NCBI GenBank assembly: GCA_963834365.1
Contig: CAWIBS010000041.1
Coordinates: forward strand, 124,001 to 188,000
DNA from: CAWJAP01 sp963834365
GTDB taxonomy: Bacteria; Acidobacteriota; Vicinamibacteria; Vicinamibacterales; Vicinamibacteraceae
Direction of reading: 5' to 3'
DNA: 64,000 nt
The translations under genes were made by a program, and so were the position numbers. The notes under the pieces are model-generated. The model saw only the letters and a list, made by a program, of their open reading frames with translations, was not told the DNA's origin and did no database searches. Positions 47,745 through 56,144 of this stretch are shown piece by piece; within the stretch, counting starts at the first letter, position 1; the number at the start of each line of letters is the position of its first letter.

Positions 47745-49187
47745 TCATGGCTGCGGGCGCTCCTCGAAGTCACCGCCGAGCGCCAGGTGCAGGTTGACGC
47801 GCTGCACGCGCTGCTCGGTCTGCACGCGCACCAGCGCCGACTGCGCCGCGTTCAGCGCGAGCTGCCGCTGCGTCACGAATCTCAGATCGGTGCTGCCGAC
47901 CTTGAACTGGGTCTGCACGATTCCGAGGGCGCGCAAATTGTCGGACATCGTCTGCGCGAGGATCTGCTCGCGGTCGCGCGCCGCGATCTCCGCCGAGAGG
48001 GCGGTCTCGACCTCGTTGAACGCTCGCAGGCCGACAACCGCAAACTCGGCGATCGCCTGCTTCTGCTCGGCCGTCCGGATCTCGACCTGGGTCTTGAGCG
48101 CACCCCCCTTGAAGATCGGCGCCAGCAGGCTGCCACCGAGGTTCCACGCGGGGTTGTCGCGATCCTGGAGCACGAACAGTTCGCTCGAGATCGAGCTGAT
48201 GCCGCCCGTCAACGTGATCGCGGGCAGACGGGCGGCTTTGGCCTCGTGGATCCGATTGAATGCCGCGGCGACGCGCCGCTCGGCCGCGACCACGTCCGGT
48301 CGACGCTCCAGCAACCCGGAGGGAAGGCCCGCCGGCACGGCATCGGGCTGGGCGGGCAGCTGCGGGGTGACGATGGTCGTGGCTCCGGGGTATCGGCCGA
48401 GGAGCGTCTCCAGCGCCCGAATCGCCTGTTCGCGCGCCAGATCGAGCTGACGCGCCGCGTCGCGGTAGGTGCCGACCGTCGCGCGCGCAACGTAGACCTC
48501 CTCGTCGGTGCCGACGCCCACCTTCGAGCGGGTCTCAGCCAGGCGCACGAGCTCCTCGCTGTCTCGAATCGCCCCGCGCGCGACTTCGGCCTGCAACCCG
48601 GCCTCGGTGGCCAGGAACCAGCTCTTGGCCACGAGCGCGGCCATCGACTGGCGGGCGTACTCGTAATCCAACCGGGAGGAATCGGCGTCGGCAGCAGCGG
48701 CGGCGCGGCCGTATCTCACCCGCCCCCAGAGGTCGAGCTCCCACCCCACGGTGAGCACGCCTCCCTGCAGGCCCGAGTTGTCACCCGACAACTTGCCGCC
48801 GCCGCGGGCGAGGAGGTCCACCGACGGATAGAGTTTCGCTCCCGCGAGCTTGGCATAGAGCACGGCCTGCTCGACGCGGGCAGCGCTCACGCGCAGGTCG
48901 ACGTTGTACGCGAGGGCTTCGTAGACCGCGGTGGCCAGTTGGTCGTCGCGGAAGGTCGCGAGCCAGTTGTCCGGTGCGGCGCCGGTCACGGCGCCGGCCG
49001 CGGTCCACTGATCGGGCACCTTCACCGTCGGCAGCGCTTCCTGCTTGATTGTCGCGAGGTCCGGCGGGTTCTTGAGCAGGCACGCCGGCGTCATCATCGA
49101 CAGGAGTCCGACAACCAGCGCCGCCGCGCGTTGGCCACGACGGACACGATCGCGGGAACCAGCGTGGGCCGGCATGACGACCTCCAT
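47745..49187 (-). CDS. outer-membrane efflux factor (TolC/NodT-type lipoprotein)
   Basis: 480-aa outer-membrane factor. A lipoprotein signal ends at LSMMTPAC (lipid-modified Cys). Two OEP repeats with long helices follow: DLRVSAARVEQAVLYAKLAG, VGWELDLWGRVRYGRAAAAA, RRPDVVAAERRVAAAFNRIH and AFNEVETALSAEIAARDREQ. Translation may begin at 49187 or 49175 (MPAHAGS). The start overlaps the HlyD stop, so the genes are coupled. It should form the exit duct for the periplasmic adaptor encoded just upstream. Confidence 0.93.
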   Translation of the reverse strand: MEVVMPAHAGSRDRVRRGQRAAALVVGLLSMMTPACLLKNPPDLATIKQEALPTVKVPDQWTAAGAVTGAAPDNWLATFRDDQLATAVYEALAYNVDLRVSAARVEQAVLYAKLAGAKLYPSVDLLARGGGKLSGDNSGLQGGVLTVGWELDLWGRVRYGRAAAAADADSSRLDYEYARQSMAALVAKSWFLATEAGLQAEVARGAIRDSEELVRLAETRSKVGVGTDEEVYVARATVGTYRDAARQLDLAREQAIRALETLLGRYPGATTIVTPQLPAQPDAVPAGLPSGLLERRPDVVAAERRVAAAFNRIHEAKAARLPAITLTGGISSISSELFVLQDRDNPAWNLGGSLLAPIFKGGALKTQVEIRTAEQKQAIAEFAVVGLRAFNEVETALSAEIAARDREQILAQTMSDNLRALGIVQTQFKVGSTDLRFVTQRQLALNAAQSALVRVQTEQRVQRVNLHLALGGDFEERPQP

Positions 49188-50461
49188 CAGTGACCCAGGC
49201 TGATGCTGTGCTTGATGATGACGTAGTCGAGGTACGACGCCACTCGCAGCAACACCTTTCGAATGACGTGCAACAGCGTCAGATGCTCGGTGTAGAGGGC
49301 GGCGGACCCTCGTGCGCCCGCGGCGAGGAAGAGGGCATGATCGTGCTCGCCGACCACCAGCTTTACCGGAAAGCGCCCCGGCGGCGGCACGAACGTCGTC
49401 TTCGGGAGATCCCCGGAGGCTTCGACCTGGCCCTGGCCCTGGGCCCAGATGATCGAGTCCACCCGGGCTTTGATGACGCGCCCCGGATAGGTGTCCAGCG
49501 TCACCTCGGCGTGGTTCCCCGGCACGACCTGGTGCAGCTCGTTCTGGCCGAACAGCGCAAACAGCTGGTACTCCTGGTCGACGAAGGTCATGACCTCGTT
49601 GAACGGCATGCCGGCCACGAAGAATCCCGGACGCAGCATCACGTTCACCATCGTCCCGTTGCCCGGCGCGAGAACGGTCGTCTGGGTCAGTTCCCAGGCG
49701 GCGTTGTCGAGCTGGGCGCGAGTGGTCTCGACCTGCGCCTCGGACATCTTCACCTGCGCCTGCGCCGTGGCTGCCTGGGCCTTGACCTCCGCGACCGTCG
49801 CGAGGTCGCCGTTGACGCGACCCGAAAGCTTCTCCCTCACTTGCTGCTCGCCGGCGCGGGCCGCCGCGATCTGGGCCGTCAGCTCGTTGACGTTGGTTTG
49901 CGCCTGCTCGAGATCGAAACGATTGCCTGCGCCTGCCGCCACCAGCTCGGTATTCTGTTTGACCCGCGTCCGCGCCAGCGCGAGCGAGGCCGTCAACGAG
50001 GTCATCTGGCCGGTGGCTTGATTCAACTGCTCGTGCAGCTCGCGCTCACCGGACCGCGCACCGGTCAACCGCGCCTGGACCTCGCCCAGCCGCTGGCGAT
50101 CGGCCGCGACTTTCGCTTCATCCGCGGCCAGCTTCGCCGTGAGCGAATTGACCTCGTTCTGATAAGGCGTCGGGTCGATTCGAAACAACAGGTCGCCCTT
50201 CTTCACGGGCCGGTTGTTCTCGACCCCGACTTCGATCACACGTCCCCTGACCTGCGACACGATCGGCACGACGTACTTGACCACGCGGACGTCGCTCGTC
50301 GTCGGCGCGAAGATGTTCAGCAGGAGCAGCATGGCGGCGATCGCCACCACTGGAAAAATCGCGACGGCGACCTTCCATGGCGTGGTCCAGGGCAGCAGCT
50401 TCAGCTTGATGAAGATCAGCCAGACGAAGAACGAATAAATGCCGAGCAGAATAACTTCCAT
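49187..50461 (-). CDS. HlyD-family membrane fusion protein (YiaV/YibH-like)
   Basis: 424-aa periplasmic adaptor. Two N-terminal hydrophobic stretches (YSFFVWLIFIKLKLLP, VAVAIFPVVAIAAMLLLLNI) precede the split lipoyl domain (VRGRVIEVGVENNRPVKKGD and TTVLAPGNGTMVNVMLRPG). A long alpha-hairpin coiled coil and a beta-barrel (GNHAEVTLDTYPGRVIKARV) follow. The form with two membrane helices beside a DUF3302 protein matches E. coli YiaV-YiaW. No ATPase, MFS or RND pump is encoded with it, so the energy source of any export is unclear. Gene contacts on both sides overlap or abut. Confidence 0.92.
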   Translation of the reverse strand: MEVILLGIYSFFVWLIFIKLKLLPWTTPWKVAVAIFPVVAIAAMLLLLNIFAPTTSDVRVVKYVVPIVSQVRGRVIEVGVENNRPVKKGDLLFRIDPTPYQNEVNSLTAKLAADEAKVAADRQRLGEVQARLTGARSGERELHEQLNQATGQMTSLTASLALARTRVKQNTELVAAGAGNRFDLEQAQTNVNELTAQIAAARAGEQQVREKLSGRVNGDLATVAEVKAQAATAQAQVKMSEAQVETTRAQLDNAAWELTQTTVLAPGNGTMVNVMLRPGFFVAGMPFNEVMTFVDQEYQLFALFGQNELHQVVPGNHAEVTLDTYPGRVIKARVDSIIWAQGQGQVEASGDLPKTTFVPPPGRFPVKLVVGEHDHALFLAAGARGSAALYTEHLTLLHVIRKVLLRVASYLDYVIIKHSISLGH

Positions 50462-51025
50462 CTACCGTGCCTCGTCGGCCGCGAACTTTGCTTCGAGCGC
50501 CTCGAGATCGCCGCGAAGAACCGTCAGTTCTGACGGGGGAATGCCTCGCTTCTCGAGCCGCGCCAGCCTGTCGGCGAGGTCGCCCGTCCCCAGGTCATGC
50601 GCGCCCTCTTCATGTTTCAGAGCATCCGGATGCACGTCGGTGCCGTAAGCCATCTTGTACATGACCGGCTTGGTGTACGCCCAGATCCAGGCCAGCGGCC
50701 ACAGCAGTCCCCCGAACGCCAGCGACAGCAGGCACAACGTCCGGATGGCCTCGAACTGCGGGTGATGGCGCTTGTGGGCGATCTTCTCGGGGAGGATATG
50801 GACCATCCAGAACAGGACGATCAGCACGACCGGGACGACGAACAGGACGGTGATGGCAAGAAACGTCGCCATCTTGTCCTCGGCTTCTTCCGAGAGGAGC
50901 GAGGCGTAGGCTTCCGGTGGCCACGCCAGCAGCACACCGAGCGCCAGCGCGCCCGCAATCACGCGAGTGGCCGAACGGATCGTCCAACGACCCGGTCTCT
51001 TGAGGAGGACGCAAGACATGGTCAT
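50462..51025 (-). CDS. DUF3302 inner-membrane protein (YiaW-like)
   Basis: Small membrane protein of about 187 aa. Segments RVIAGALALGVLLAWPPEAYA, TFLAITVLFVVPVVLIVLFW and LCLLSLAFGGLLWPLAWIWA are hydrophobic, and the conserved DUF3302 part is VHILPEKIAHKRHHPQFEAI to KPVMYKMAYGTD. The C-terminal tail (LADRLARLEKRGIPPSELTV, LRGDLEALEAKFAADEAR) is a coiled coil. The start is probably 51025 or 51019; the longer frame to 51106 passes through the predicted promoter. It abuts the HlyD gene by one base. First gene of the export operon; a good sigma-54-type promoter lies 41 bases upstream. Confidence 0.85.
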   Translation of the reverse strand: MTMSCVLLKRPGRWTIRSATRVIAGALALGVLLAWPPEAYASLLSEEAEDKMATFLAITVLFVVPVVLIVLFWMVHILPEKIAHKRHHPQFEAIRTLCLLSLAFGGLLWPLAWIWAYTKPVMYKMAYGTDVHPDALKHEEGAHDLGTGDLADRLARLEKRGIPPSELTVLRGDLEALEAKFAADEAR

Positions 51026-51065
51026 GACCCTGAGGAAAGTCTGCCGATCGCTGCGTCTGGCTGAT

Positions 51066-51081
51066 AGCACTCGCCATGCCA
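51066..51081 (-). promoter_or_regulatory. sigma-54 promoter candidate for the DUF3302-HlyD-OMF operon
   Basis: Minus strand TGGCAT-GGCGA-GTGCT: five of six -24 and four of five -12 bases, GG-N10-GC spacing. It lies 128 bp from the palindrome at 51188. Start near 51055 gives a leader of about 30 bases. Confidence 0.6.
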
Positions 51082-51187
51082 TGACGCCGCCGCGCGCGGG
51101 AGGCATTGTAAACGCATGACGGGCCCGGAGTAGGGCTGATGGTCGGGGCGCCCTCCGCCGACCGCTCGGTCCGACCTGTTGGAGGTG

Positions 51188-51203
51188 CTCCGGTATTCCG
51201 GAG
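51188..51203. promoter_or_regulatory. palindromic activator-site candidate, copy 5 (CTCCGGTATTCCGGAG)
   Basis: Same motif as at 21182, differing only in the two variable bases. It lies between the export operon and the STAS-like gene and could serve both. Confidence 0.6.
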
Positions 51204-51395
51204 GAAGCGTCTCAACGCCGTGTTTCCTAATGCAGCTTGGAGCCGCGCACGCATATACTTGAGGTCCGGCAGGCTGCGGCAGCCGACCTCTCGGTCCTTC
51301 GACCCGTCCGGAGTCGGCCTGACAGCGTCGAAGAAGGAGAGCGAACCGCCAGGAGGCTGTGCGGCCACTGAAGCGGAAGCCGTGCGACGAATCCG

Positions 51396-51755
51396 ATGCC
51401 GATGACCGTGCACCACGACCGAGACAACATCTACCGTCTCGAGGTCCGCGGGACGCTGCACAAACCCGAACTCGACCAGTGCCAGAGCGTGCTCGTCCAC
51501 GAGATGGGCCGCGTCGGCCCGGTGAGACTGCTGTTCGTCCTGGACGGGTTCGAGGGATGGGCGCCGCACGCCGCGTGGAACGACCTGACCTTCTACGTGA
51601 AGCACGGCGACGCGATTGAACGTATCGCTATTGTGGGGGACGAACGATGGCGCGGTGAATCGCTGATGTTCGTGTGTGCGGACTTGCGGAAAGCCCCCGT
51701 CGAATTCTTTTCCCCTGAGAAGGCCGCCGACGCGCGCGCCTGGCTGTCAGCCTGA
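51396..51755 (+). CDS. STAS/SEC14-like (SpoIIAA-like) small protein
   Basis: 119-aa protein with the SpoIIAA-like pattern: an N-terminal strand (NIYRLEVRGTLHKPELDQCQ), the strand VRLLFVLDGFEGWAPHAAW, the helix NDLTFYVKHGDAIERIAIVG and SPEKAADARAWLSA at the end. Proteins of this family are often found with stress and membrane-transport genes; no catalytic residues are expected. Starts at 51396 or 51402 are equivalent. The function here is not known. Confidence 0.75.
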   Translation: MPMTVHHDRDNIYRLEVRGTLHKPELDQCQSVLVHEMGRVGPVRLLFVLDGFEGWAPHAAWNDLTFYVKHGDAIERIAIVGDERWRGESLMFVCADLRKAPVEFFSPEKAADARAWLSA

Positions 51756-51784
51756 GAAGAGCGAGCAGCCCAAGGATCACTCTG

Positions 51785-54163
51785 ATGAAACGTCCGAAGC
51801 GCCCAATCCGTGTCGTGACCGCCCTGGTGGCGGTGAGCTTGCTGGCGCAGCCGCCAGCGTCGATCGTGCTCGTGATGGAGGCCGCGGGCCCGCAGGGCCA
51901 GGCGGCGACGACGCCGGCCACACCACCCGCCCAGACGCCTCCGTCGACGCCGACAGCGGCCACGGCGCCGGCGCCGATCGATGGCGGCTGGCCGCGTGCC
52001 GCCGATCTCCCGAGCGGCGCGTCCGTCCTGGTGTATCAGCCTCAGGTCGCGAGCTGGGATCAGCAGGCGCATCTCGTGGCCTTCAGTGCCGTGTCCCACC
52101 GTGCCAAGGCGGGCGACAAGCCCGCGCTCGGCACGATCAAGATCGAAGCGGACACGAAGGTCGCCGTCACTGAACGCCTGGTCAGCTTTCAGCCGATGAA
52201 GATCGTCGAAGCCAACTTCCAGACGCTGCCGAAGGAGCAGGTGCGCGAGGTCGTTGCCGCCATTGACAAGGCGCTTCCAGACGAGGAGCGGGTGATCGCG
52301 CTCGATCGGGTGATGGCGAATCTCGACAAGAGCCAGATCGTGCCCAAGAACATCGAGGGCATCAAGGCCGATCCCCCGACGATCTTCTTCAGCAAGACCT
52401 CCGCGGTCATCGTCAACCTCGACGGCGAACCCGTCTGGAGCCCGATCAAAGGAAACGATCTGAAGTTCGCGGTGAACACCAACTGGGACCTGTTTCAGCA
52501 CGGTCCTTCCAACACGCTCTATCTGCGGAACAACGATGCGTGGATGAAAGCCGCCGACGTGAAGGGCCCCTGGGCGGCGGCGGGGAAATTGCCGGACAGC
52601 TTCACGAAGCTCCCCGCGGAGGAGAACTGGACGGAGGTCAAGGCCAGCCTGCCCGGCAAGCCGATCAACGCGTCGGCCGTGCCGAAGGTGTTCGTGGGCT
52701 TCCAGCCGTCCGAGCTCATCCTGCTCCGCGGCGAGCCCAGTTATGTGCTCATCCCCGGCACCAGCCTCTTGTGGGTGAACAACACCGAGAGCGACGTCTT
52801 CCGGATGGGCAAGACGGGATCGGTGTACTACCTGGTCGCGGGCCGGTGGTTCTCGGCGCCGGACTTCACGGGCCCCTGGACGTTTGCCACGCCGTCACTC
52901 CCGCCGGACTTCCGGAAGATCCCGCTCGAGCACGAGCGGTCGCGCGTGCTGGCATCGGTGCCCGGCACGGACCAGGCGGCCGAAGCGGTGCTGCTGGCGC
53001 AGATCCCGCAAACCGCACGCGTCAACAAGAAGGAATTGAAGGCCCCCGAGGTCGAGTTCCAGGGCGAACCGCAGTTCGCGCCCATCGAGCAGACCACCGT
53101 GCAGCGCGCCGTGAACACTGACAAGGACGTGTTCTGGGCCGGCAACTCGTATTACATGTGTCACCAGGGTGTGTGGTTCGCCGGAACGAGCGCATCGGGT
53201 CCGTGGGAGGTCACCGACTCGGTGCCGAAGGAGATCTACCAGATCCCGATAAGCTCACCGTCCCATCATGTGACCTACGTGACCGTTGAAGAAGACGATG
53301 ACGATGATTGGGTCGTGTATGCCGCGGCTGCCGGCTACACGGGGATGATGTTCGGGTGGGGCTGCACCATGTGGGGATCGGGTTGGTACTATCCGCCGTA
53401 CATCGGGTATGGTGGCTACTATCCGTACTACTACCCGTATTTCCCGACCTACGGGTACTCCGCCTGGTACAACCCGTATACGGGCGCCTACGGGCGGAGC
53501 GCGGCGGTCTACGGCCCCTACGGCGGCGCCGGCGTCGGCGCCCGTTACAACCCGCGAACCGGGACCTACGCACGCGGCGCGGCCGCCTATGGTCCGTACG
53601 GCGCTCGAGGAGTCGCGCAGGCGTACAACCCCCGTACAGGCACTTACGCGGCGACGCGCCAGGGATCGAACGTGTACGGAAGCTGGGGCTCGACGGCGGT
53701 GCAGCGCGGCGACGACTGGGCCAAGACCAACCGCTACACGAACCGACAGACCGGCAACACCACGCGGACCATCAGGACCGACGACGGGTCGGCGGTGACT
53801 CGGCGCGGCGAGGGAGGCGGCCGCGTCGCCGTGGGTGATGGTGGCAACGTGTATGCGGGGAACGACGGCAACGTCTATCGGCGCCAGGACGGCACGTGGC
53901 AGAAGCACGAGAATGGCGGCTGGTCGGATACCGATCGGCAGCCGACAGGCGACCGCCCGACGCCAATGGATTCCAGCACGAGGGATCAACTCGATCGCGA
54001 TTCGGCCGCGCGCCGGGAAGGCTCACAGCGAACCACGGACTATGGGAACTACCGGAGCGGGAGCGGCGGCGCCTCCCGGAGCCCTGGCAGCTACCGAGGC
54101 GGTGGCGGTGGCGGTGGCGGACGGGGGGGCGGCGGGCGGGGCGGCGGCGGCAGAAGGCGCTAG
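51785..54163 (+). CDS. large secreted protein with Tyr/Gly/Pro-rich repeats
   Basis: 792-aa exported protein, intact. Hydrophobic N-terminus (VVTALVAVSLLAQPPASIVL), then a Thr/Pro/Ala linker and about 450 residues of soluble domain with repeated short motifs (VFVGFQPSELILLRGEPSYV, DVFRMGKTGSVYYLVAGRWF, ADKGPW/TGPWTF-type units such as ASGPWEVTDSVPKEIYQIP). After an acidic run (VEEDDDDDWVVYAAA) comes a Tyr-rich part (YGGYYPYYYPYFPTYGYSAW) with three YNPxTGxY units spaced by YGPYG. A final Gly/Arg-rich tail ends the protein. Related proteins are common in acidobacteria and proteobacteria and are often named autotransporter or carbohydrate-binding on weak grounds. Function unknown; surface or matrix attachment is possible. 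Confidence 0.7.
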   Translation: MKRPKRPIRVVTALVAVSLLAQPPASIVLVMEAAGPQGQAATTPATPPAQTPPSTPTAATAPAPIDGGWPRAADLPSGASVLVYQPQVASWDQQAHLVAFSAVSHRAKAGDKPALGTIKIEADTKVAVTERLVSFQPMKIVEANFQTLPKEQVREVVAAIDKALPDEERVIALDRVMANLDKSQIVPKNIEGIKADPPTIFFSKTSAVIVNLDGEPVWSPIKGNDLKFAVNTNWDLFQHGPSNTLYLRNNDAWMKAADVKGPWAAAGKLPDSFTKLPAEENWTEVKASLPGKPINASAVPKVFVGFQPSELILLRGEPSYVLIPGTSLLWVNNTESDVFRMGKTGSVYYLVAGRWFSAPDFTGPWTFATPSLPPDFRKIPLEHERSRVLASVPGTDQAAEAVLLAQIPQTARVNKKELKAPEVEFQGEPQFAPIEQTTVQRAVNTDKDVFWAGNSYYMCHQGVWFAGTSASGPWEVTDSVPKEIYQIPISSPSHHVTYVTVEEDDDDDWVVYAAAAGYTGMMFGWGCTMWGSGWYYPPYIGYGGYYPYYYPYFPTYGYSAWYNPYTGAYGRSAAVYGPYGGAGVGARYNPRTGTYARGAAAYGPYGARGVAQAYNPRTGTYAATRQGSNVYGSWGSTAVQRGDDWAKTNRYTNRQTGNTTRTIRTDDGSAVTRRGEGGGRVAVGDGGNVYAGNDGNVYRRQDGTWQKHENGGWSDTDRQPTGDRPTPMDSSTRDQLDRDSAARREGSQRTTDYGNYRSGSGGASRSPGSYRGGGGGGGGRGGGGRGGGGRRR

Positions 54164-54776
54164 ACGAACGGGTCGGACCCCACGAGCAGCAACGTCCTGC
54201 GAGCACCTCCAGGGCGCCGCAAGGACGACGCGAATCAACCTTCCTCGGGGTCGGGGCGCCGAAGCCCTCGCGATGATCGCTAGTCCGGAGCAGCTCCGCG
54301 ACCTGGGCACGAAAACCAATGTCCGGCTGCTCATGAATCGGATGGAGGAGCTCGGGGACCCGCCGGCAGCCGGTGCGCCCCCGAGTCCGTCGCCGGCAGC
54401 GCCTCGCGCCTGAACCTCGAAGACCCACACTCCAGCGCGGACCAAGCCAAAGACCTCGTCTCTCGGAGCTCGGAGCGCGTGCCACCTGGCGCGCGGCCTC
54501 GTCGGGCTGCAGCACTTCGCTACGTTTCGGTGTCGATGTCGTCTATATCGCGAACCTGCGAGCGTGGCTGCTGACCGTCTTCCCTCGAGCCGAAGTGCCG
54601 GGAGCAGGCCTGCGCTCACGGCATCGACGGCGTATGTGCGAGCTGGCATGCGAACTGCTCATGGACGAAGGCTGTGTGACATTTGATGTTGTGACAGCCA
54701 CACGCGAATCGCGCTCAGGCAATACCTGGCGCTGCGAGCGCGGGGGCAAGCGCGTGCCGAGAAGAGGAGCGGAACG
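54164..54776. other. 613-bp stretch without a clear gene
   Basis: No gene can be supported. A short frame at 54273-54413 (MIASPEQLRDLGTKTNVRLL, 46 codons) has a helical look but no ribosome-binding site or known domain, and might be the end of a decayed gene. Two -24/-12-like sequences occur, at 54644 and 54727. Confidence 0.5.
54644..54659 (+). promoter_or_regulatory. possible sigma-54 promoter upstream of the YqjD-like/holin/DUF3618 genes
   Basis: TGGCAT-GCGAA-CTGCT matches the consensus at five of six -24 and four of five -12 bases. No palindromic site was found upstream and the leader would be about 107 bases, so this is weaker than the other cases. Confidence 0.3.
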
Positions 54777-55196
54777 ATGCCGAGCAACAACCCTGCAGAT
54801 GAGCAAACGATGGCCGACAAGGCGCAGGCCTTTGGCCAGGACGTGGCAGACCGCGCCGCCGACGCCAGGGACTCGATCGTGGACATGACGCGGAGTGGTG
54901 TCGAGAAGGGTGCCGAGGCGCTCGAGGAAGGCCGCTCTAGCGCGGCGGACCGGCTGGACAGCGTCGCGTCCACGGTCCGCGACCGCGCGGGCAACCTGCC
55001 CGGCGGCGAGAAGGTGAGGGCATTCGCGCAAGGAGCCGCCGATCGGTTGAACACCGGTGCCGACTACATCCGGAGCCACGATGTCGACCGGATGAAAGCC
55101 GACCTCGAGTCGCTCGTGAAGAACAATCCCGGACCGGCGCTGCTGGTCGCTGCGGCGTTCGGATTCCTGCTCGGCCGCGCACTCAGCCGAGACTGA
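54777..55196 (+). CDS. YqjD/ElaB-like membrane-anchored stress protein
   Basis: 139-aa protein: a long hydrophilic, amphipathic helical region (DKAQAFGQDVADRAADARDS, RLDSVASTVRDRAGNLPGGE), then LESLVKNNPGPALLVAAAFG and FLLGRALSRD, the C-terminal membrane anchor seen in YqjD/ElaB/DUF883 proteins. A strong ribosome-binding site (GAGGAG) precedes the ATG. YqjD in E. coli binds ribosomes at the membrane in stationary phase; the same role here is inference. First gene of a three-gene envelope set. Confidence 0.8.
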   Translation: MPSNNPADEQTMADKAQAFGQDVADRAADARDSIVDMTRSGVEKGAEALEEGRSSAADRLDSVASTVRDRAGNLPGGEKVRAFAQGAADRLNTGADYIRSHDVDRMKADLESLVKNNPGPALLVAAAFGFLLGRALSRD

Positions 55197-55216
55197 GCTG
55201 GCCGGAGGAGGTCCAC

Positions 55217-55600
55217 GTGGCCGGTGATCGTTCCGTATCGGAGATCCTGCAGGACACGCTCCGGCACCTGCAGGAAATTGTCCGCGCCGAGGTCCGTCTC
55301 GCCAAAGTGGAGATTCGGCAGGAGGCGACGCAAGCCGCTTCCTCGGGTCTGTGGGTCGGCGCCGGCATCGTCGCGGCGGTGAGCGCGTGGCTGTTCCTGC
55401 TGTGGACCGCGGCCTACGCCCTGGCGACCGTCGTGTCGATGTGGGTCGCAACCCTGGTGGTCGCAGCCGCCATGGCCAGTGTCGCCGGCGTGCTGATCGT
55501 GGCTGGCATACGACGGTTCAAGCGCATTCAGCCGATTCCGGAGCGGACCGTCGAGACGCTGAAGGAGCACCTGGAATGGATGAAACAGCCGACCAAATAG
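55217..55600 (+). CDS. holin-X family (Phage_holin_3_6) membrane protein
   Basis: 127 aa with GTG start after GGAGGAGG. An N-terminal amphipathic helix (EILQDTLRHLQEIVRAEVRL) is followed by two membrane helices (GLWVGAGIVAAVSAWLFLLW and WVATLVVAAAMASVAGVLIV) and a basic tail. Despite the family name these are ordinary chromosomal envelope proteins, commonly next to YqjD-like and DUF3618 genes, as here. It overlaps the DUF3618 gene by 25 bases. Confidence 0.88.
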   Translation: MAGDRSVSEILQDTLRHLQEIVRAEVRLAKVEIRQEATQAASSGLWVGAGIVAAVSAWLFLLWTAAYALATVVSMWVATLVVAAAMASVAGVLIVAGIRRFKRIQPIPERTVETLKEHLEWMKQPTK

Positions 55601-56001
55601 AAGCGCGCATCGATCGAACCCGGGAACGAATCGGGTCGAATCTCAGAGAGCTCGAGCAGAAGGTCGATGACGCGACCGATTGGCGGGAGCAGTTCCGGGA
55701 ACGGCCCTATGTGTTGCTGGGCGCGGCGTTCATCGGCGGCACCCTGCTCGGCACTGCGCTGGGAGCGAGGTCTCGCGGTCGAGTCCGTGCCGGGGACGTC
55801 GGTCTCGCAGCGGTCCCTCGGCACGCGGGAATTGCCCGCACGCAGGCCCTGGAGTTGTGGGAAACCGTTCAGCATGCGCTGGTCGGACTCGCCGCGACCC
55901 GTGTCAAGGAGTACATAGGGCAGCTCGTGCCGGGATTCGACGAACACCTCCAGCGAGTCGAGCAGCAAACGCCCCGGGCCACGTCCGCCCGCACCAGCTG
56001 A
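55576..56001 (+). CDS. DUF3618 family protein
   Basis: 141 aa. The conserved DUF3618 N-terminus is ADQIEARIDRTRERIGSNLR with ELEQKVDDATDWREQF, followed by a glycine-zipper membrane segment (PYVLLGAAFIGGTLLGTALG). The C-terminal 70 residues are variable. The ATG at 55576 lies inside the holin gene, so translation is coupled. Function unknown; likely a membrane-associated partner of the two genes before it. Confidence 0.88.
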   Translation: MDETADQIEARIDRTRERIGSNLRELEQKVDDATDWREQFRERPYVLLGAAFIGGTLLGTALGARSRGRVRAGDVGLAAVPRHAGIARTQALELWETVQHALVGLAATRVKEYIGQLVPGFDEHLQRVEQQTPRATSARTS

Positions 56002-56144
56002 GATCACGAACGCGACTTGGACAGTTTGTTGTCGGCAAGCGTCCACCCGGAGAGGCGGGGCATGATCGCGCCGAGTTCCTTCCTGGTCAGCACTCGTGGC
56101 TTGTCCATTCCGGGACCTAGCCTACCGCATGGAGCGGCAGCCCG

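Larger units (their letters stand above)
51026..51395. other. 370-bp divergent regulatory region
   Basis: No gene is seen. The minus-strand promoter candidate at 51066 and the palindrome at 51188 lie here. Towards the STAS-like gene only a poor -24/-12 match (TTGGAGCCGCGCACGCA at 51237) is present, 56 bp from the palindrome. Confidence 0.5.

Noticed and set aside
51237..51253. TTGGAGCCGCGCACGCA as a sigma-54 promoter for the STAS-like gene
   Set aside because: Only the GG and GC anchors match, and the distance to the palindrome (56 bp) differs from the 119-140 bp of the other loci.
55217..55600. Prophage remnant suggested by the holin-X protein
   Set aside because: No other phage genes; the YqjD-like/holin-X/DUF3618 trio is an ordinary chromosomal set.
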